A DNA stretch of 64,000 bases, taken from contig OY294049.1 in assembly GCA_958510825.1 (NCBI GenBank), positions 1,426,001-1,490,000 on the forward strand. Reading direction: 5' to 3'. The stretch is from Brachypterus glaber (lineage: Eukaryota > Arthropoda > Insecta > Coleoptera > Kateretidae). The position numbers were made by a program, and so were the translations under genes. Below, piece by piece: positions 44,354 through 54,991 of this stretch; position 1 is the first letter of the stretch, and the number at the start of each line of letters is the position of its first letter. The notes below the pieces were generated by a model, which was given only the letters and a program-made list of their open reading frames with translations, did no database searches and was not told where the DNA came from.

Positions 44354-45208
44354 ATACTATTTTCTATTTTGCGACTCTTATGCTCATAATCACACGCATA
44401 TTGCTTGTTCTTACACGGAAAAAAAAATTATAGCTAGGAGCGCTAAAACACACATACCAAGCAAATTATAATCGCTTATTATATAAATACAAGGCTTTCT
44501 CTTACAATTATGGCAGTCAGTGTAAAAATTTATATGAAATACTTTAATTGTTTAGTGAATAATAAAATATAACAAATAGTATGGCATTTATAGCTTAAAT
44601 AGATTTAATTATTTTCCGTGCTAATAATTTTTATAATATAATAAAATTTCTGTAAATTTATAATAGTGCCTGTAATAAATATAATCGTGTCTGTAATATA
44701 TATAATCGTTTCCAATTTATTTTTAACATTATTAGTTATTGTGTCCCTTATAATCTATAGCTTAAATCATATATATAAATATCTTATAATGTATAGCGCA
44801 GATCCCACTAATTTCTTTCCGTGTATAAGCCCATAAGAGTTCTCTACTTTTTTTTCTTTTGGGTTGGTAACAGACAAAAGCCTATCGCTTGACGTTTTCC
44901 GTGCGAATGTGAACGTCGCTTTAAAGTTTAATTTTCTACAAAATTTTTGTGTTTAGGTTACTTTTTACCGTGTTAAAATTGTGGCTTAGTTACTTGCAGT
45001 GAAAAAGAAAAGAAATTACTATAAAATATATCAAAATAATATTTGTTCTTAGAATTTTAAACATGGAGAAAACTGTATTGCCAACCCGAAACAAAAATCC
45101 CTAAATCAGTCATCAATTTAAATGTAAGTTTTTTTTCATTTTAGAGCAAAATGAAAAAAATTTATAAATCACTCGTTTCATAACATGTTTTTAGCGCACT
45201 AGTACTTT
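44354..45208 (-). mobile_element. Family A repeat, copy 3, interrupted by a MITE
   Basis: Inverted relative to copies 1 and 2. Begins TTCTATTTTGCGACTCTTAT, is interrupted at 44414-44823, and resumes with ATAAGCCCATAAGAG up to the inner cruciform arm (ACTCGTTTCATAACATG... GCGCACTAGTAC). The outer cruciform arm is absent. Confidence 0.85.
44414..44823. mobile_element. Nested MITE with TA duplication
   Basis: Termini CACGGAAA and TTTCCGTG are flanked by TA (44412-44413, 44824-44825), inside family A copy 3. Copies 2 and 4 of family A read GTTCTTATAGGCCCATAAG-like through this point, which defines the empty site. 410 bp, AT-rich, with internal ATAATCG(T/C) repeats; no coding content. Confidence 0.85.
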
Positions 45209-45249
45209 ATTATTTTTTACATTTATTTGTGACACAATTCAAAAATTTT

Positions 45250-45575
45250 TTTTATCAAATACATACAGATAATAAGACAATTACCAGCTTTATTTTAAAT
45301 AGATAAACTCAATAATAACCCCCGCGTGGCTTTTACTTTATTGAGTGGATAATTATTTAATTTACCCACTCAACTGTCACTTGTCAAATTATTTTCTTGT
45401 AAATGTCATTAAATTTTTTTATAAAATATGAATTCCTAAGCTATTTATTGGATAAAACCACTCATGGGTAAATCGATATTGCCCTCTCGAAAATTAACCT
45501 GCTTGGCTAACGCCTCACAGGTTTATTTTCTCATGGGCAATATCTTACTTTACCCACTAGTACCATAAATAACTA
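45250..45575 (+). mobile_element. Family K repeat, copy 1 (with terminal foldback)
   Basis: About 325 bp, about 93-95 percent identical to 61934-62272. Begins CAAATACATACAGATAATAA. The right third is a foldback: GGGTAAATCGATATTGCCC.. AAAATTAACCTG, tip CTTGGCTAACGCCTCACAG, then complement and TTTACCCACTAGTACCATAA. Body-plus-cruciform layout resembles family A. Confidence 0.85.
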
Positions 45576-45576
45576 T

Positions 45577-45716
45577 TTTTTATGGGATCCTCTAAAAAAT
45601 TGAAAATAGTAGTCTTGTGTCTAGATGTCCCCCTGCAGTAAGTGTCGGGCACTTAGTGTTCTTGCACGATAAATCGGTTTGGTTTTTTGTCTTTAGTTAC
45701 GGTTTTGTTTGTATTG
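45577..45716 (+). repeat. Family B repeat, copy 2
   Basis: Matches 15482-15620 (GTCTAGATGTCCCCCTGC, AGTTACGGTTTTGTTTGT). It follows family K copy 1 without a gap. Confidence 0.75.
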
Positions 45717-46753
45717 ATTTCATATATTACTATGTGTGCTTGATATAGTACTCTCCATTACTGTCGAAGTTTTAATAAAGTAATGTCAACTTACCTAGAT
45801 GGTAGTGAGCCCAAAAAGCAAATTTGGTGCAGTCCTGTTTTATTATACCTACATAGTGCTATTTAATTTATAAATTTGTTTTATATTTGCCTCACAAAGT
45901 TAATTTTGTTAATATAAAATAATTCATTCCACCTTTATCCTATGAAACTTTTTACTGTAAAAAGAATGCCCTTAATTTAATCAATAAATCCCTTTTAAAA
46001 AAAGAGTCCAATATTCTCCCGATAAATCTCCCTAAAAATTCCTGCTACAAGTGTGAACAAGATCCCAACATCGTGAATTAATGTACTGCAAAGCGTAGTG
46101 ATGACATTTTCAATATTGGATCCCCCAAAAGCTTAAGTGTGCTGATAAAAGGGACCTGAAAGCATCTATCACCTTAGCCACACAAACAAAATGGTATATT
46201 GTTTTACTACACCGGTGAAAATGTTACACGATATATTGTGGCATGTTTTATGACCCAGATTTATCCTGTAATTGAGGAGCATTCACTAAAAACTTAACAA
46301 GTCCACGATAGCTAGTAGTTATTTCGATGAAGTGGTTGGCCTAGACCTTTTAGCTCCTACCACATTCACGGAAATATCAGGCTGAAAAAAACCGGTCAAA
46401 ACCAGGACTTTTTTGTTTAAAAATTTTTTGGCAAAAAAAATATTCTAGTACGGGCTATATCGACTTCAATACTAAATAATATCCCATTTTACTTTTTTTT
46501 TTCAGTTGATATAAATGGCCCGAAACATGGCGATAGCCGTTTTTTGACTGTTTTTTCAAAAAAAATTTATGCTCAAAAATAGCACTTTAAAAATCTAAAA
46601 AAATGTATTTGAATACAAATAAACATACCTAGAAAATTTCACAATGATATCTTTTTCTTCCTAAATAAAAAAAAGATTATTTTTAAAATTTGAAGGTAAA
46701 AAGACCCCTTAAAAATGTATTGTGTTGCCCAGTTCACAGAAGCGTTAATCTAA
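45717..46753. other. No recognised feature
   Basis: About 1 kb of AT-rich sequence without supported features. Confidence 0.5.
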
Positions 46754-46858
46754 GGTTTCAAACCCCAACGATTTAGAGAAACATTCTATTACCAGTTGCC
46801 ACCACAGGAGCTGCTGCGACGAGATAACGAAGTGGAACACTTCATGAATTCATATTAG
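46754..46858 (+). other. Short coding-like stretch
   Basis: 34 codons, open and protein-like in composition, end in TAG: RFRETFYYQLPPQELLRRDN then EVEHFMNSY. GC content rises locally. It could be the terminal exon of a gene or a relic of a transposon protein. No family is recognised. Confidence 0.2.
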
Positions 46859-47039
46859 TTTAGGAGAAAAAGGGTGACGCGTTATAAGAAAAGAAACGGT
46901 TTTGGTTATTTGATTTTTATTTGATACGGTTATTTTATTAATTTAGGTTTCAAAAAGGGGTGTTCTTAATAGTGTACCTATCTGCCGAATTATTTTTGGA
47001 CCCCACCAGAAAAGGACCCTTACTGTTGGTATGGAGTTA

Positions 47040-47527
47040 TACCGGGTGAGTTTTAATTATGTCCACCTCCAAAATTAAGATTAATCTTTATTCGATAAAA
47101 ACGAAACTGTTGATTTCTAAAATTTAACATTGGCTATAAAATGGCGGGTTTATTTTTTCAATTCAATTTCGGTTTCGCCGGAAGTGGCACAAATATGTTT
47201 TTATTTAATGGAACACCACCCTGTAATTTTTTACATTTTTGATTCAGCCGAAAATTTTATGTATAAAAAACTGTTTTTTTTTACTTTTTTTTCGTTTTCG
47301 TTTTCATCGTATAAAAACGTGATACACATAATTTACCTTGTTGTTACTCACTTAATCTAAAAAATATATAAAACTAATATTAAAATAAAATTTTGATCAG
47401 TGACAGCGAATTAAAGCTAAAAAAACGGTTTTTGTCCTGAACAAAAAAATAAATCCGCCATTTTTTAGCCAATGTAAAATTATTAATCTTAATTTTGTGG
47501 GTGGACATAAATAAAACTCACCCGGTA
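47040..47527. mobile_element. MITE with TA flanks and long imperfect arms
   Basis: TA (47038-47039, 47528-47529) flanks TACCGGGTGAGTTTTAATTA and the complement ending CTCACCCGGTA. Matching continues inward (TTAAGATTAAT, ACATTGGCTATAAAATGGCG, and complements) to about 130 bp per arm. 488 bp. A 76-codon frame inside is not credible. Confidence 0.85.
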
Positions 47528-48634
47528 TACTGTAGCCATCAACTTTTAAAACTAGTATCGTCATCTAATAGTAGATTACGTCGACTCGGAAAATAGTACT
47601 TTTTCGAGACCATTTATAGGTCGAGGAAAAGTACCATTTAAGCACGGGGTACCCCAGGGCTCCATCCTGGGGCCCCTCCTCTTTATAATCTTCATAAATG
47701 ACCTTGCCTTTTTTCTGGGGGCTAAAGAAAGTATATTTTTTGCAGATGACACTTCATTGAGGTCATCTGCAGGAAATATAAGTGATCTTGGTGGAGCCAT
47801 GACGGTGGCCATGAACAAGGCGACAAATTGGTTCAATGCAAACAGATTAATATTAAACAGAGATAAAACTCAACAAATTATTATATCCAGCAACAACTGT
47901 CTAACTAAAGGTGACACTGTTAAACTGCTGGGCATTTATATTGATGACTCATTGTCATGGTCTTGCCACATTGATAATTTATCTACTAGATTATCAAAAA
48001 CATTATACCTACTAAGACAATTAAAAAAAATGCTGGATCTAAATACACTTAGAAGCAGCTACTTTGGCCTGTTTCACTCATTATTGAGCTATGGCGTTAT
48101 TCTATGGGGGAACTCCAGTGACTCCTTAAAAATCTTTAGGCTTCAGAAAAGGGCTGTACGATGCATTGCTGGCGAAAAGCACGATACTCATTGCAGGCCT
48201 CTTTTTCAGAAATTAGGAATTTTATCTTTGCCCTCCCTCTTTATCTACTACAGTCTGGCAGAGGTTCACAAAAATAAAAATAAATACGTGACACATTCTA
48301 GTGTGCACAACTACGGCACTAGAAATGCCGATCTCCTAAAACCCACTTTCTTACGACTTACTAAAAGTAAAAAAAACTCGCTGGATATAGGCTTATATAA
48401 TAAACTCCCTGGTAGTTTAAAAAACTTGCCTATTTCTAGTTTTGAATCCAAAATAAAAAAATTCCTAATAAATCAGTGCTTCTACAGCATTAGTGAATAT
48501 ATGGAGGCTCCTGCCATGAATGATTTTAATTTACTGTAATTAATTGTATTTTTTAACATATTTGTTATTTATTTTTGACGTACCAGAAACATGTATTGTA
48601 ATGTGGCTAAATAAATTCTATTCTATTCTATTCA
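47528..48634 (+). mobile_element. Non-LTR retrotransposon (LINE), 5'-truncated, (TTCTA)n tail
   Basis: Reverse transcriptase frame 47556-48539, a short 3' UTR and a CTAAATAAATTCTATTCTATTC tail ending about 48633. The left border abuts the MITE at 47040-47527 within about 25 bp, so the exact truncation point is uncertain. It is a different family from the LINE at 41174 (different tail and sequence). Clade left open within jockey/CR1-type elements. Confidence 0.9.
47556..48539 (+). CDS. LINE reverse transcriptase C-terminal part, 327 codons open
   Basis: Open without a break from after a TAG at 47553 to TAA at 48537-48539. Visible blocks: GVPQGSILGPLLFIIFINDL (about residues 31-50), catalytic FADD (62-65), ATNWFNANRLILNRDKTQ, LLGIYIDDSLSWSCHI, the thumb block LRSSYFGLFHSLLSYGVILWG, then LQKRAVRCIAG, RPLFQKLGILSLPSLFIYYS and the terminal LYNKLPGSLKN.. 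FESKIKKFLI pattern. The missing part is the endonuclease and the fingers of the reverse transcriptase. There is no plausible start codon at the front, so it is a truncated, probably untranslated insertion, young enough to have kept its frame. Confidence 0.9.
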   Translation, partial: YRHLIVDYVDSENSTFSRPFIGRGKVPFKHGVPQGSILGPLLFIIFINDLAFFLGAKESIFFADDTSLRSSAGNISDLGGAMTVAMNKATNWFNANRLILNRDKTQQIIISSNNCLTKGDTVKLLGIYIDDSLSWSCHIDNLSTRLSKTLYLLRQLKKMLDLNTLRSSYFGLFHSLLSYGVILWGNSSDSLKIFRLQKRAVRCIAGEKHDTHCRPLFQKLGILSLPSLFIYYSLAEVHKNKNKYVTHSSVHNYGTRNADLLKPTFLRLTKSKKNSLDIGLYNKLPGSLKNLPISSFESKIKKFLINQCFYSISEYMEAPAMNDFNLL

Positions 48635-49067
48635 TTTTCCGGGAGACCTGTATACTATTTTATTCGCAATAAAAACAATTTAAAAATAAAGTACCAATTT
48701 TTTTGAAACCTAGATGTTTGAATTCAAATAAAGAAAATAATACTATAATACTTAGTTTTTTAGTTCTTTTCATATTTACCACATATATTTTTTTTTGCAT
48801 TTCACATTAAAAGCACAATAAAATAAAACTGAAGTTTCACATACGCTTAACCCAAATAAACAACCACAAAAAAAAATTGTTGGTAGCTCACAAGGCACTG
48901 TTTATAACATTTATTATCCCTCTCAGTCTCAAAAGTAAAAAACATAGACTAAAACTGTACATTTCAGTTTTTTAAACGAAATGTATTAGATTATATTCAT
49001 GTTTATCATGACAACAGCAGTCTAGCTATCTTAGTTTAAGCATTAATAATGATATTTTAATCGGTGT
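48635..49067. other. No recognised feature
   Basis: AT-rich; nothing supported. Confidence 0.5.
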
Positions 49068-49080
49068 CGCCATCTAGCGG
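49068..49080 (-). promoter_or_regulatory. CTCF-like motif (tentative)
   Basis: The minus strand reads CCGCTAGATGGCG, close to the insect CTCF core (C-CTAGATGGCGC). A second, weaker form, TAGATGGCGCC, lies at 5407-5397. A motif match alone is weak evidence. Confidence 0.2.
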
Positions 49081-50283
49081 AAATTAATAATTTAAATTGC
49101 AGACCAGTAATAATTAGTTTACTGGTCTCTATTTTTCATCACAGGTTATATCCAACAGTGGGACAAAAAATTACATACTTCCCAAACTTTATTAATACAT
49201 GTAATGTATGTATTACATAAACAGTTGCAAATAAAAATATTTTTTCAAGAGTTTCTCTGTTATTATGGGAGAATTTTTTTCAGACAAGCTGTTAAAAAAA
49301 AAGATAAAATAGTGGAATAAAGTAGTTTTAAGATTAATAAAAAGAAAATGCATTAGTAATACTAATAGTATTAATAGATAGGTAGATAATACTAGGATCC
49401 AGTTTATTTTAATAGTCAATTTAATATCACATTACTACTTTTACGCGGTCCGATTTAAAATATTTAGATATTGACTTGTTTTTTATGTGAAATAATCAAT
49501 TAACTTCATACGGCCCACCCAGGAAGACATTTGAAACGAACACGAAAAAAACAATAAAAAATCCATAAACGAAAAATCTTTTTACATCGGCGCTTACTTT
49601 CCGTGACAAATGAATTGACACGTGGGTTTGAGATCTAATTTCTCAAAATATACTGGATCAATTTTAATGAAACAAAATTTAATCGATAGAACATTTATTT
49701 CTACATAATTTATCCACAAAAAACAATCCTAGCTTTTTCGGCTTATGAGATATCAAATAATAAACAAACAAAAAATACACGTTTTTAGCGATATTTTAGA
49801 AACTCCCATTTTTAATCAACTTGTAACTTTAATCGGAAGTACCCAATTCTTTTGATTTTTTTTTCACAAAAAGAATACTTCTTTGGTAACAGCTGGTAAA
49901 AATTTTGTTTGAAAAGTATTTATAGTTTAGGAGATTTTTTGGAAAGTTTGAAAGCATATTATTTGCATAATAGCCACTAAAATGTTATTTACACCAAAAG
50001 TTAGATTAAGGCCTTATTAAAACAATAAAATAAAGTTATGACTTAAATATTTTTTTTTTAGTTGTTTTATTTGGTGTAAATGCTTTGAAAAATAAATTTT
50101 AGTTGTTGTTCAGAGACGCGTGAAACGGAAGGGGAAAGCGCGCTCGCTACGTCGCCTCTTGTATTTACTTTATTATTTGAACGAAGCGGCACACTCACTT
50201 ATAATTTTTACTTTTATATTTTTATAAATATTTTTTTTATTACCTTAAATCACTTTCTGTACACGTTATGTAGTATACTATTC
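49081..50283. other. No supported gene
   Basis: A hairpin AGACCAGTA/TACTGGTCT at about 49101-49128 and a GC-richer patch GCGCGCTCGCTACGTCGCC (about 50139). The rest is AT-rich. It may include the remainder of the transposon that carried the transposase relic to the right, but its ends were not found. Confidence 0.4.
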
Positions 50284-50702
50284 TAATCAGAGTCACGATA
50301 CCGCTTAATAAAAAACTCAAAAAGTTCTGATATTTTGGCTGCTGTTGAATTTTCTTTGATTAAAACAGTCTTTTTGTTCAATTTTTGGTAAGGAAATTTT
50401 ATCTTCTTGAACCATCTCAATAAGGTTCTGTCGGAAATTTCTGAAAAATCATCAACATTTTCCTTTAGTTTTTGATGAACTTATACGGTAGGAAATTTTT
50501 GCTACAAATAAAAGTCTATTATGCTTCTTCTTATTACACCTTGAAGTATTTTGTCAATTTCTCTCTTTTTTCGGCCACCACCAGTTTTTGCAGGTAAAAT
50601 AAAGCCACTTGTTTTATACTCAGAAAATACTCGATTAACAGTTGATAAACTAATACCCACAATCGGCTGTTCTTTGCAAAAAATTTCGATGAATAAAAAA
50701 GC
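50284..50702 (-). pseudogene. Decayed DDE-type (Tc1/IS630-like) transposase, N-terminal part
   Basis: The minus-strand frame reads FIEIFCKEQPIVGISLSTVN and RVFSEYKTSGFI, a first helix-turn-helix. Then come TGGGRKKREIDKI, a GRPR-hook-like basic linker; DFYL(stop)QKFPTV(stop)VHQKLKE; and DRTLLRWFKKIKFPYQKLNK, a second winged helix followed by the start of the catalytic domain (TVLIKENSTAAKI), ending at TAG 50286-50284. This order is that of Tc1/IS630-type transposases, which bind element ends with two helix-turn-helix units before the DD[E/D] domain. Two in-frame stops and the missing catalytic residues make it inactive. No TIRs could be matched on either side. Confidence 0.7.
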
Positions 50703-51569
50703 TCATCACCCCCTAATTTATAGTTATATATTAATTACAAAAAGTCCAAACCACTGCGAAAATACCATATTTTAAATTGGATTCTCCGCTATATAAAGAT
50801 AGTGGACCGAGAAATGGATAAATAATAAATAAATAAATAATAAATAATAAATAATCTCACTAATTTAGTTTTTACAAAAGATATATTTTTGTCCTTAAAA
50901 ATATATATACCTATTATTTAAAAATATTTTAACAAAAATTTACTCATACGTATATAATATCCTGAAAAAAAAAACATACTTTGTTGTAAATTAAGTATGG
51001 GGACTCCCTATTATAGTTTTTATTTTTAGTAAAGAACGAGCTTAATAAAGTATTCCGATATTTATATTTCTTATATTTCTTATATTTAGCTACAACTATA
51101 ATAGATGATCTATTTGTTTTAATAGATGATCTACTTATTTGTTTTGATTTGAAATATTTATATTCTAAATATCTCACGAAATGTTTAATATTATAATTAT
51201 TTGTAATATATTACAAATAATTTCTACACAAACATATAATAATTTAAACTAATTAGTAATAAACTTCTGTTGACATTTATAAAATATTTTATTCAAATAT
51301 TTTTTCACGTGTACAACATGAGCTTTTATTTTAAATGTCAATATCATTTATAATAAACATGCTTTTATTAAATAATTAATTCAGTTACCATTATAAAATA
51401 GTTATTGAGAAATAAAATATTTATATTAATTCGACTACTTTATTTAATATTTTTAGATTAATTATAATTACCTATTTATTAAAAACTTTTTATGATCTGC
51501 ATGGTGAGATTTCCCGTTAGGCAATTGCCTATGGCAAAAGGTTTTAGGGTGCGAAAATTTCAAGTTAAA
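50703..51569. other. No gene; simple repeats
   Basis: (AAAT)n/(AAT)n repeats at about 50819-50858. TATATTTCTTATATTTCTTA at about 51062 and a small duplication AATAGATGATCTA (51100 and 51121). Confidence 0.5.
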
Positions 51570-52046
51570 GACCTTTTGCGACTCTTATAAGCTTATAATC
51601 ACACGCATTTTGCGTGTTCTTATAGTCCATAAGAGGTCTGTACTTTTTGTTCTTTTGGGTTGGCAACAGACCTGGCCTATCGCTTGAATTTTCTACAAAA
51701 TTTTGTGTTTAGGTTATTTTTACAATGTTAAAATTGTGGCTTGGTTAATTGCAGTAAAAAAGAGAAGAGACTATAAAATATATCAAAGTATCATTTGTTC
51801 TTAGAATGTTAAACATGGTGTAAACTGTAATGCCAATCCAAAACAAAAATCCCTAAATCAGTCATAAATTTAAATGTTTTTTTTTTTAATTTTAGAGCAA
51901 AATAGAAAAAATTGTATAAAGCACTCGTTTCATAACACGTTTTTAGCGCACTAGTACTAGTACTAGTACCACTCGCCGCAAGCTGCTCGTTTTCTAAACT
52001 TGTACTCGTGCGTTAAAAACGTATGTTATGAAACTAGTACTTTAAT
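51570..52046 (-). mobile_element. Family A repeat, copy 4 (complete cruciform)
   Basis: Opposite in orientation to copies 1 and 2: TTTGCGACTCTTATAAGCTT... body... GAGCAAAATAGAAAAAATTG, then a complete cruciform (about 51927-52046) with GTTTCATAACACGTTTTTAG, ACTAGTACTAGTACTAGTAC as an expanded triplicate, and tip CGCCGCAAGCTGCTCG. Body lacks the MITE found in copy 3. Confidence 0.85.
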
Positions 52047-52188
52047 ATACTTTTTTTGTCATCTTTCTTCATAAATTTCTGTTTGTGGACGGCAAGTTTA
52101 CTAAATTCGGCCCTGATAATCTAGCATAGAAATCGGTTTCTAGGTTTGGTTATATTATGGCATTTTTATGTATTTCTAGCTAGGGAGA

Positions 52189-52208
52189 AAAATACTTGCA
52201 AGTATTTT
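52189..52208. repeat. Perfect 20-bp palindrome
   Basis: AAAATACTTGCAAGTATTTT, exact. Confidence 0.8.
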
Positions 52209-52668
52209 GTGCCTACATCTAGACTTAGTAGGTAACCAATAAAGTAAAAATGCCATTTTGATCCAGAAAATCAGGGAATAAACCAACAACTTTACTCTTT
52301 TTTGTGCAAAAGATATTGTGTTTTTTCCTATTAATATACCTAGTTTAATGGATATGCTATCTTTTGTCAAGATAATCAATACAACTATTTTTATTTGTGG
52401 TTACCCCAAATCTACTATAAACATAAAACCAACAAATAAATTCAATATAATGATTTTTTCACGCCACATTTAGTTTCTAATGGTTCAAGAAAATATTTTC
52501 AATTTTAACAATCGTTTCTTTTCTGTCGTCATATCCCCCCCATGACAATTTCACACGTAACAAAACATTTAACTTTAATTTGATTTAATTTTGGAGATAT
52601 ATTTTTTCAACGCCACTTTTTTAAATTAATTTGATTGACTAATTTGTGTTTTTTCTTTTTTGTTTTAG

Positions 52669-52719
52669 GACGAAGTAAGTACCAGCCAAGAGCCAACACT
52701 GCAAAAATATGTGAGATAA
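52669..52719 (+). CDS. Candidate short exon with strong acceptor
   Basis: A pyrimidine tract TTTTTTCTTTTTTGTTTTAG ends at 52668. The following bases read DEVSTSQEPTLQKYVR then TAA (52717-52719), so this could be a last exon. Alternatively TAT^GTGAGA at 52710/52711 is a donor, which makes a 42-nt internal exon, or GTAAGT at 52675 a 6-nt microexon. The peptide is hydrophilic and unrecognised. Splice-site quality, not homology, is the evidence. Confidence 0.3.
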   Translation, partial: DEVSTSQEPTLQKYVR

Positions 52720-52897
52720 AACTTTATTATATTAATTATACGTTATTTTATGTACAGGGTGTCTTTTTAGGGCACAGCACATTTAACTTTTAAACTCTGC
52801 GGCGTAGGATTTCGTGTGACGTAACATGTATACATTTATAATCTAAAATAACAGTGGGGGTCAACGGAAAACAATATTTTATTTGGCTAAGAAAATC
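52720..52897. other. No recognised feature
   Basis: Contains TACAGGGTGTCTTTTTAGGG (52755), a string type seen at the tips of some arthropod MITEs, but no partner end was found. Confidence 0.35.
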
Positions 52898-53247
52898 GGA
52901 TGCTACATTATTTTAAAAATAGTTACTACCATAGTGTTTCTCTTTATCCCTACACATTCCCAGACAAATTCTACGATACTTGAGAGTGACAGTATTTCCG
53001 GCCAGCCATACAGTGAGATTAGACTTTTGTTTACTACTACAGAATACGTAGCGCTTGAATTGGATGCTACATTATTTTAAAAATAGTTACTACCATAGTG
53101 TTTCTCTTTATCCCTACACATTCCCAGACAAATTCTACGATACTTGAGAGTGACAGTATTTCCAGCCAGCCGCGACCCGGCCGGCCAGCCATACAGTGAG
53201 ATTAGACTTTTGTTTACTACTAAAGAATACGTAGCGCTTGAATTGGC
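52898..53247 (+). repeat. 164-bp tandem duplication, nearly identical
   Basis: Unit 1 52898-53061 and unit 2 from 53062, starting GGATGCTACATTATTTTAAA and ending TACGTAGCGCTTGAATTGG, differ by two or three bases. In addition, unit 2 has about 19-20 extra GC-rich bases (CGCGACCCGGCCGGCCAGC, about 53171-53189) next to a GGCCAGCC string. Open frames on both strands span it but are not protein-like. Confidence 0.95.
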
Positions 53248-53324
53248 AACGCCGCGGCGATTCGATTGTCGCCTGTCCATAATTTTAAACAAGCCGTGAA
53301 GATATATAATGCTACGCATTTCAT

Positions 53325-53704
53325 TATATATTATTCACAGTAAATAATATTTTCCAAATAATTAAAAAAAAATTAAAAAAATTACATTAAAAAAAATTAT
53401 TTTTTAAAAAACGAAAAATATTTTTTTTTATATTTTTTATAAATTTTTATTTAAATTTTATTTTTGCGAAAAAAATTTTATTTTTTTTTTATTTTATTTT
53501 TGCGAAAAACAATAAAAAAATTATTTTTTTTTGAAAATTATAGTTTTTTTTTTATTTTCTTAATTAACCCCCATAACTTTTTTGTTTTTCGAGGGATTAC
53601 TTTCAAAATAGGTAGAATTAATCCTTATAATAAAAGTAATTTTTCCTAAAAACGTTACATTAATCGAAATTTTCTTTCTGCTCTTTTCGATTTTTTTAAA
53701 AGCT
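53325..53704. repeat. A/T low-complexity tract
   Basis: Runs of A and T with ATTTTT units over about 200 bp, followed by decayed similarity to family I (CCCCCATAACTTTTTTG, GGGATTACTTTC). Confidence 0.7.
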
Positions 53705-53872
53705 AAAAACCTCCCACAAACTTTTTTGTTTTTGGGGGATTACTTTCGAAAACAATAGGGATCTCGTAGAACTTGATTTAGATTTAGATTCAGATTATTC
53801 GTTCATGAGTTATCGTGCACACAAAACGTGACATCAGATTGACGGACATTTGAAAATAATCAGTCGGGCAAG
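53705..53872 (-). repeat. Family I repeat, copy 2
   Basis: Inverted match to 34066-34232: GGGGGATTACTTTCGAA.. ATCTCGTAGAACTTGATTT.. ATGAGTTATCGTGCACAC.. AACGTGACATCAGATTGACG. Confidence 0.75.
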
Positions 53873-53892
53873 TGCTTATATGTCAAAAAGTA

Positions 53893-54154
53893 AAATAGTT
53901 TGCCTTTATATTTCTTAAAAAATATATACTCTAAGTGCCGCGACAACGTGGCCCGTGACAAGGCAAGTTGTCGCATTTGTCAAGACTTCACAAAAAATAT
54001 ATTATTCTAATAGCCTATAATTTTTTCCTTGTTTTATCTTTAAATAATATTACTGAAACATGCAGCTAAAATAACCATTTGGTCAATTTAAAAAACAAAC
54101 AAATATAAAGGAAAAAACTGAATGAAAAGTGCGACAATTGGCCCCGGTCACCTC
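53893..54154 (-). mobile_element. Family G element, copy 2, one half only
   Basis: Reverse complement of the left end and inner palindrome of the element at 32745: ends GCGACAATTGGCCCCGGTCACC at 54152 and includes CGACAACGTGGCCCGTGACA, a mutated form of the copy-1 palindrome. The other half is absent. Confidence 0.85.
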
Positions 54155-54745
54155 TACTTACTAATGAACAATTTTACTCGGTAGATATTCTATTAAATGA
54201 ATATAAAATCGTGCTTGTTATGTCTGCAACAAATTGTTTTTAAAATTACTTAGTCTCTAAGGATCAATTTTCGATTGCACACCTCATAAATATTAAAACT
54301 TCATTGATATTCATTGAATGACAATAATTTGTATGTTTGGATACTGTTTAACAATTATGTCACCGGTCTAGGAGGAGAGGGGGTCAGAGGTCGACTGACA
54401 AAAAGTGAAACAGGGGGGAGTATCAAGTAAAAAGTGACGTCAATTGTTTATAGTCAACTTCAGGGCCTTGAAGAAGGGGGTATAAAGCAAAATTTTAACT
54501 TTTCGATTTAAAGATCACCAACTTATTTTCGATTGAGAAACGACCAACCTTTTTTTCCCAGAAAAACAAATGATGACAAAAAAAAGTCCATTTGCCCAAT
54601 TTTTGCCAAATTTTCAATGTATTGTTCTATATTGTATTACCAAGTATTACCAGAATAAATGTTGGCATTTTTTTAATTCTGGTATATGTATAACACAGTT
54701 TTCCTTTTATGGGTTTTCTGAAGGGAGTATGTAATTACGTATTTA
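54155..54745. other. Unrecognised, with a G-rich MITE scrap at 54365-54440
   Basis: GGTCTAGGAGGAGAGGGGGT.. GTGAAACAGGGGGGAG near 54365-54420 follows the left subterminal of the Harbinger-type MITE at 30070 (GCCTAGGGGGGGAGGGGGTC.. TGACAGGGGGGAG). The tip is gone. Confidence 0.45.
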
Positions 54746-54991
54746 CACACGCAGAAAAAAGTTAGGGATAATTGTAAATTAAGAACCTAAAATTTATGTT
54801 AAAAGGATATACGAATATACTGTACTTCCCTGACCAGCCTTTGCATAAAAAATGCTCACACCACCAAACCTTTTTATGCAAAAGATGGTACAGTCGAGTA
54901 CAATATCGAAATCTTCTTGAAAAGGAGTCCTTTTAACATGTATGTTAAGTTCCTAATTACTCGAATATCCATAACTTTTTTTCCATGTGTG
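54746..54991. mobile_element. MITE, TA-type, CAC...AGAAAAA ends
   Basis: Termini CACACGCAGAAAAAAGTTA and the complement ending TAACTTTTTTTCCATGTGTG. Inner inverted blocks are ATTAAGAACCTAAAATTTATGTT and the complement near 54930. TA precedes the left end (54744-54745). Confidence 0.75.
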
